The translations under genes were made by a program, and so were the position numbers. A DNA stretch of 18,192 nt from SURF-24 sp964537965 (lineage in GTDB: Bacteria; Bacteroidota; Ignavibacteria; Ignavibacteriales; SURF-24): assembly GCA_964537965.1 (NCBI GenBank), contig CAZIDB010000087.1, positions 1-18,192 on the forward strand, read 5' to 3'. Under the pieces are notes generated by a model, which was not told where the DNA came from, made no database searches, and saw only the letters and a list, made by a program, of their open reading frames with translations. This document shows, piece by piece, positions 15,534 through 18,192 of this stretch. Each line of letters begins with the position of its first letter. The first letter of the stretch is position 1.

Positions 15534-15581
15534 TTAACTTCCTTTCAAATTCTCAAAATCTAATCATCATTTTAAGGAAAA

Positions 15582-16451
15582 TTATTTTGTGTTGCTTATC
15601 TCCTCAAACATTTTTTCAAGTTCAAAGGATAGACAACATTTTAACTTACAGCAAGGTCCGCTTAACTTAGAGAAATTGGAAACATTATTTTGTTCGGCGG
15701 CAAGGTGTGTGGAAATTCTTTTAAAATTTCCCAAGAAACTTGAGCAACAGAATTCTCTGCCGCAAGTACCAATCCCACCAATTTTTTTTGCTTCATCTCG
15801 AACACCTATTTGCCTCAATTCAATTCTTGTCCTAAACTCCCCTGCCAAATCTTTAGCTAACTCCCTGAAATCAATTCGGCCGTCAGCTGTATAAAAGAAG
15901 AAGAGTTTATTTCTGTCAAACTGATAATGAACTCTTACCAATTTCATCTGGAGATTATATTTTAAAGCTTTTGACCTGAAAGATTCTTTTGCTCTTTCTT
16001 CATCGGCATTATTTCTTTTTAATGTTACTAAATCTTCTTCGTCGGCTTTTTTTAATATCCTGGGAAGATGTTCTCCGTATAGACCTAAACGCTGTCTTTT
16101 AGCTTTGATATAATTGCCAACTTCTTTAACTGTTGCAATTTCAGTAGCTTCTTCGCATTGAACAATAACCAGATCATCCTTCTTAAGTTCAAAAATCATA
16201 TCATCCGGTACCATAACATAAAAAATGTTTAGTATGCCACTGCATTTTGCTTCTATAATAATTCTTTCATCAATCGGAACATAGTTTGAATTTCCTTCAC
16301 AAATTGCCTGGCAGCTATTAATTTTATCTCTGGAAACAATTAAGTTCTCAGCAAGAAGATCGAGATATTGGTTTGCATTATCACTTTTATTGTGAGCAGA
16401 ATTTTCTTCTAACGTCTCAGTTTTCTGAGCAACAATTTCTTCTAGTTCCAA
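15582..16451 (-). CDS. PSP1-domain Fe-S protein, RicT/YaaT-like
   Basis: The 289-residue product carries the PSP1 domain at about 115-210 and a cysteine-rich C-terminal half. GTCGREFCCSSFL (Cys230, 235, 236) and SGPCCKLKCCLSFE (Cys267, 268, 272, 273) match the conserved clusters of Bacillus YaaT/RicT, which with RicA and RicF forms a [4Fe-4S]-containing complex affecting RNA processing and phosphorelay. The function in this phylum is not established, so only the family is called. Residues 1-60 are a low-conservation charged extension. The start is TTG: an in-frame TGA lies just upstream, and AGGG is 7 nt before it. The gene follows holB after 12 nt; holB and yaaT are also neighbours in Firmicutes, which supports a long-standing link. 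Confidence 0.85.
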   Translation of the reverse strand: MELEEIVAQKTETLEENSAHNKSDNANQYLDLLAENLIVSRDKINSCQAICEGNSNYVPIDERIIIEAKCSGILNIFYVMVPDDMIFELKKDDLVIVQCEEATEIATVKEVGNYIKAKRQRLGLYGEHLPRILKKADEEDLVTLKRNNADEERAKESFRSKALKYNLQMKLVRVHYQFDRNKLFFFYTADGRIDFRELAKDLAGEFRTRIELRQIGVRDEAKKIGGIGTCGREFCCSSFLGNFKRISTHLAAEQNNVSNFSKLSGPCCKLKCCLSFELEKMFEEISNTK

Positions 16452-16458
16452 TTTGACA

Positions 16459-16462
16459 CCCT
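16459..16462 (-). promoter_or_regulatory. ribosome binding site supporting the TTG start of the PSP1 gene
   Basis: On the minus strand AGGG lies 7 nt before the TTG at 16451-16449. The nearest in-frame codons upstream include the stop TGA, which is also the holB stop, and no ATG or GTG exists in frame nearby, so TTG is the likely start. Confidence 0.45.
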
Positions 16463-16463
16463 G

Positions 16464-17564
16464 TCACCTTATTGAAGATAGCTCAAATATAATGTTCAAT
16501 ATTGCAATATTCAAGTTCAGATTACGTAAAATATTATCATGAATAACAGATAGTTTCTCAATAGCATAGTTAACCGAGGCAGTTGAATACTTCAGCGCAA
16601 ACTTTTCTAAAGTTTCAACTTGATTAATAAAATGTAACTGCTCCTTATAATTTCTCGTTCTCTGAACATCAGCGAGCCAGATTATAATTAAATTCATCAA
16701 GTGCTTTAAAAGCTCAATCTGGTTATCTGCAATAAAGTCATTAATTCCTTTTAATGCTGATGAATATTTTCCAGACAAACAATTTCTAAGGATATTAACA
16801 ACTAACTTTTGTGCAGCATCTATATCAATATCCAGTAACCTTGATGCTTCAAAAATAGATCCTGAAGAAAAGTTTGAAACCGAATGAGCATTATCCGGTT
16901 CAATTTTGAAATGCTTAACTAAAATACTTGCAATCTCGTCATTGCTCAAAGGATTAAAATGGATTTTAACACATCTTGATTTAATTGTTTCCAATAACAA
17001 ATCAGCTTTATCTGTAATAAGGATAAAAATAAATCCTGCCGGTGGTTCTTCCAAACTTTTAAGTAAAGCATTCTGAGCTTCCTCGCTCATTAAATGAGCA
17101 TCTTCAATAATGATAAACCGGTATGTTACGTCAGATAAATTGTAAGATAGAAAATCTTTAATCTCTCTTATGCTATTAATTTTTATATTGTTAGCACCGG
17201 GTAAATTTATTTTATAATAATGATTTTTTATCTTAGCACTTAATTCGGTTTTGTATAATTCAAACGTCTCTTTGCTTAATTTCTCTAAAGCAGAATCACT
17301 GGCATTCTCATTCTTTCCTCGAGGCAAAGGTATAATATACTTGATATATGGTTCTTGCAAATTGCTGATTTTACTCTTAGTGTTATCATTCAATATTGAA
17401 GATTTTAAATTAAGTAATTCAATAAGCTCTAAAGCCGTATGAAACTTTCCAACACCTTTGGTTCCGTAGAAAAGAAAAGAATGAGGTAATTTAGATGAGC
17501 TAATTATTTTTAATAATTCTTCCTTTACCCTTTTTTGTCCGACTAAACTTTCAAATCCATTCAT
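16464..17564 (-). CDS. holB: DNA polymerase III delta' subunit
   Basis: From the ATG at 17564 the product has 366 residues and starts with FESLVGQKRVKEELLKII, the usual clamp-loader opening. The AAA+ nucleotide-binding site is degenerate: the Walker A position reads GTKGVGKF at 34-41 with Phe where Ser/Thr would coordinate Mg, and Walker B reads FIIIEDAHLMS at 150-160. EEAQNALLKSLEEPP at 161-175 and the SRC motif at 196-198, which supplies the trans-acting arginine in clamp loaders, are intact. This combination fits delta', the non-hydrolysing stator of the clamp loader. No zinc-binding cysteine cluster is present; that region instead holds an insert with PRGKNENASDSALEKL. A TTG at 17576 would add four residues. 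RicT-like protein is encoded 12 nt downstream. Confidence 0.87.
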   Translation of the reverse strand: MNGFESLVGQKRVKEELLKIISSSKLPHSFLFYGTKGVGKFHTALELIELLNLKSSILNDNTKSKISNLQEPYIKYIIPLPRGKNENASDSALEKLSKETFELYKTELSAKIKNHYYKINLPGANNIKINSIREIKDFLSYNLSDVTYRFIIIEDAHLMSEEAQNALLKSLEEPPAGFIFILITDKADLLLETIKSRCVKIHFNPLSNDEIASILVKHFKIEPDNAHSVSNFSSGSIFEASRLLDIDIDAAQKLVVNILRNCLSGKYSSALKGINDFIADNQIELLKHLMNLIIIWLADVQRTRNYKEQLHFINQVETLEKFALKYSTASVNYAIEKLSVIHDNILRNLNLNIAILNIIFELSSIR

Positions 17565-17577
17565 TGTTATTAACAAT
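17563..17577. repeat. 15-bp palindrome over the holB start codon
   Basis: ATTGTTA-T-TAACAAT has two perfect 7-bp arms with a single central base and covers the holB ATG (17562-17564) and the bases just upstream. A one-base spacer does not allow an RNA hairpin with full arms, so, if it is functional, a DNA-binding site is the more likely reading. It lies in the 78-nt gap after the DUF2795 gene, the widest gap of this run. Chance occurrence in A/T-rich DNA cannot be excluded. Confidence 0.35.
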
Positions 17578-17642
17578 CACTTCAATATAAATAAGAGACC
17601 AGGAAAAACACCCGGATAATTAAGTGCAGATAAAACTATAAT

Positions 17643-17867
17643 CTAATTCTCATCATCATCAGTATAGAAGAAATCTTCATCACTCGGGTAATCTGGCCAA
17701 ATATCTTCAATAGATTCATATGGTTCATCAGAATCTTCAAGTTCCTGCAGATTTTCAACTACTTCAATAGGCGCTCCTATTCTTTCAGCATAATCGATAA
17801 GTTCCTCTTTTGTTGCTGGCCAAGGGGCGTCATCAAGATATGATGCCAGTTCAACTGTCCAAATCAT
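17643..17867 (-). CDS. DUF2795 domain-containing small acidic protein
   Basis: The 74-residue protein begins with WTVELASYLDDAPWPATKEE and contains YAERIGAPIEVVENLQELED, the pattern I recognise as DUF2795. The first 45 residues hold the conserved core. The remainder is an acidic tail (DSDEP, SIEDIWPDYPSDED, TDDDEN) that is probably disordered. Function of the family is unknown to me. It has a near-ideal Shine-Dalgarno sequence (GGAG, 17878-17875 on the minus strand) with a 7-nt spacer, suggesting high expression. It starts 16 nt after the M23 peptidase stop and precedes holB by 78 nt. With no signal sequence it should be cytoplasmic. Confidence 0.82.
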   Translation of the reverse strand: MIWTVELASYLDDAPWPATKEELIDYAERIGAPIEVVENLQELEDSDEPYESIEDIWPDYPSDEDFFYTDDDEN

Positions 17868-17883
17868 AATTTAACTCCAAAGA

Positions 17884-18192
17884 TTACTTCTTCAGGGATG
17901 GTTCAAAAGCAATAAAATCGTCAAAAATAAAATCCATTGGATTATGTTTAACGCCATTATAAATTACTTCATAATGCAAGTGTGGTCCACTGGAAAGGCC
18001 GGTGTTTCCGGTCTTAGCAATTATTTGAGCCCTTTTAACTTTATCTCCAATTTTAGCAATCACTGAAGATAAATGCCCGTAAACTGTTCTATAACCAAAA
18101 CCATGATCAAGTTCTACACATAATCCCAGGCCATTTCTGTAACCTACAAATGCAATGCTACCACTACCAGACGCTTTAACCGGTGTTCCAAC
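17884..18192 (-). CDS. M23-family peptidoglycan peptidase, C-terminal part
   Basis: The minus-strand frame is open from the window edge to a TAA at 17886-17884, giving the last 102 residues of a gene that starts outside. It is the C-terminal half of a LytM/M23 lysostaphin-like zinc metallopeptidase domain: VELDHGFGYRTVYGHLS at 26-42, GDKVKRAQIIAKTGNTG at 49-65 and the HxH motif SSGPHLHYEV at 67-76 with its active-site and zinc-ligand histidines, ending in NGVKHNPMDFIF. The first zinc ligands (HxxxD) and any membrane anchor or coiled coil lie outside the window. Such enzymes cut peptide cross-links of the cell wall or activate amidases. It is co-directional with DUF2795, holB and the PSP1 gene. 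Confidence 0.9.
   Translation of the reverse strand, partial: VGTPVKASGSGSIAFVGYRNGLGLCVELDHGFGYRTVYGHLSSVIAKIGDKVKRAQIIAKTGNTGLSSGPHLHYEVIYNGVKHNPMDFIFDDFIAFEPSLKK

Noticed and set aside
17565..17576. TTG start for holB giving four extra residues
   Set aside because: The ATG at 17564 sits directly at the conserved clamp-loader N-terminus, and the extension has no support.
1..18192. CRISPR array, prophage, transposon, toxin-antitoxin or antiphage system
   Set aside because: I read both strands and found no direct-repeat array, no transposase or integrase, no terminal inverted repeats and no defence-type genes; all long frames are accounted for by housekeeping or envelope genes.

Overview
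The window is a strongly A/T-rich bacterial chromosome segment that I would place in the Bacteroidota/Chlorobiota/Ignavibacteriota group, most likely Ignavibacteria or a close relative. The reasons are a secreted subtilase ending in a type IX secretion (T9SS type A) sorting domain, a short FtsY, a zinc-ribbon/YIP1 membrane protein, a DUF2795 mini-protein, a Bacteroidota-style MerR protein, and mixed Shine-Dalgarno use with TTG starts. This placement rests on protein family character and not on a database search. Genes are packed tightly, and no stretch longer than about 155 bases lacks a gene.

Left part (1-5834): the last codons of an outer-membrane-like protein; a zinc-ribbon YIP1 membrane protein; an ArgD-like class III aminotransferase followed after 3 nt by L-aspartate oxidase (nadB); a convergent Ppx/GppA phosphatase whose stop codon abuts the nadB stop; then, divergently, a four-helix membrane protein, a 99-residue conserved protein and type II 3-dehydroquinate dehydratase (aroQ), nearly touching or overlapping.

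Centre (5835-14639): a MerR-type regulator preceded by an inverted repeat, tRNA-Pro(GGG), a clear intrinsic terminator, and then a five-gene run: purF, a 1405-residue secreted subtilase, pgsA, ftsY and a diacylglycerol-kinase-family lipid kinase. The purF/subtilase, subtilase/pgsA and pgsA/ftsY joints overlap by 11, 4 and 1 nt. A large exported protease is therefore embedded in a purine, phospholipid and membrane-targeting operon.

Right part (14688-18192, minus strand): read in transcription order, the C-terminus of an M23 peptidoglycan peptidase, a DUF2795 mini-protein, DNA polymerase III delta' (holB), a PSP1/RicT-type Fe-S protein and 3-hydroxybutyryl-CoA dehydrogenase. The holB-ricT (yaaT) pairing is also known from Firmicutes.

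Most of the window is housekeeping. I see no CRISPR array, phage, transposon, toxin-antitoxin or defence system. The points most worth a second look are the subtilase and its position, the Glu-to-Ala change in the aminotransferase PLP motif, the inverted repeat upstream of the MerR gene, and the palindrome over the holB start.
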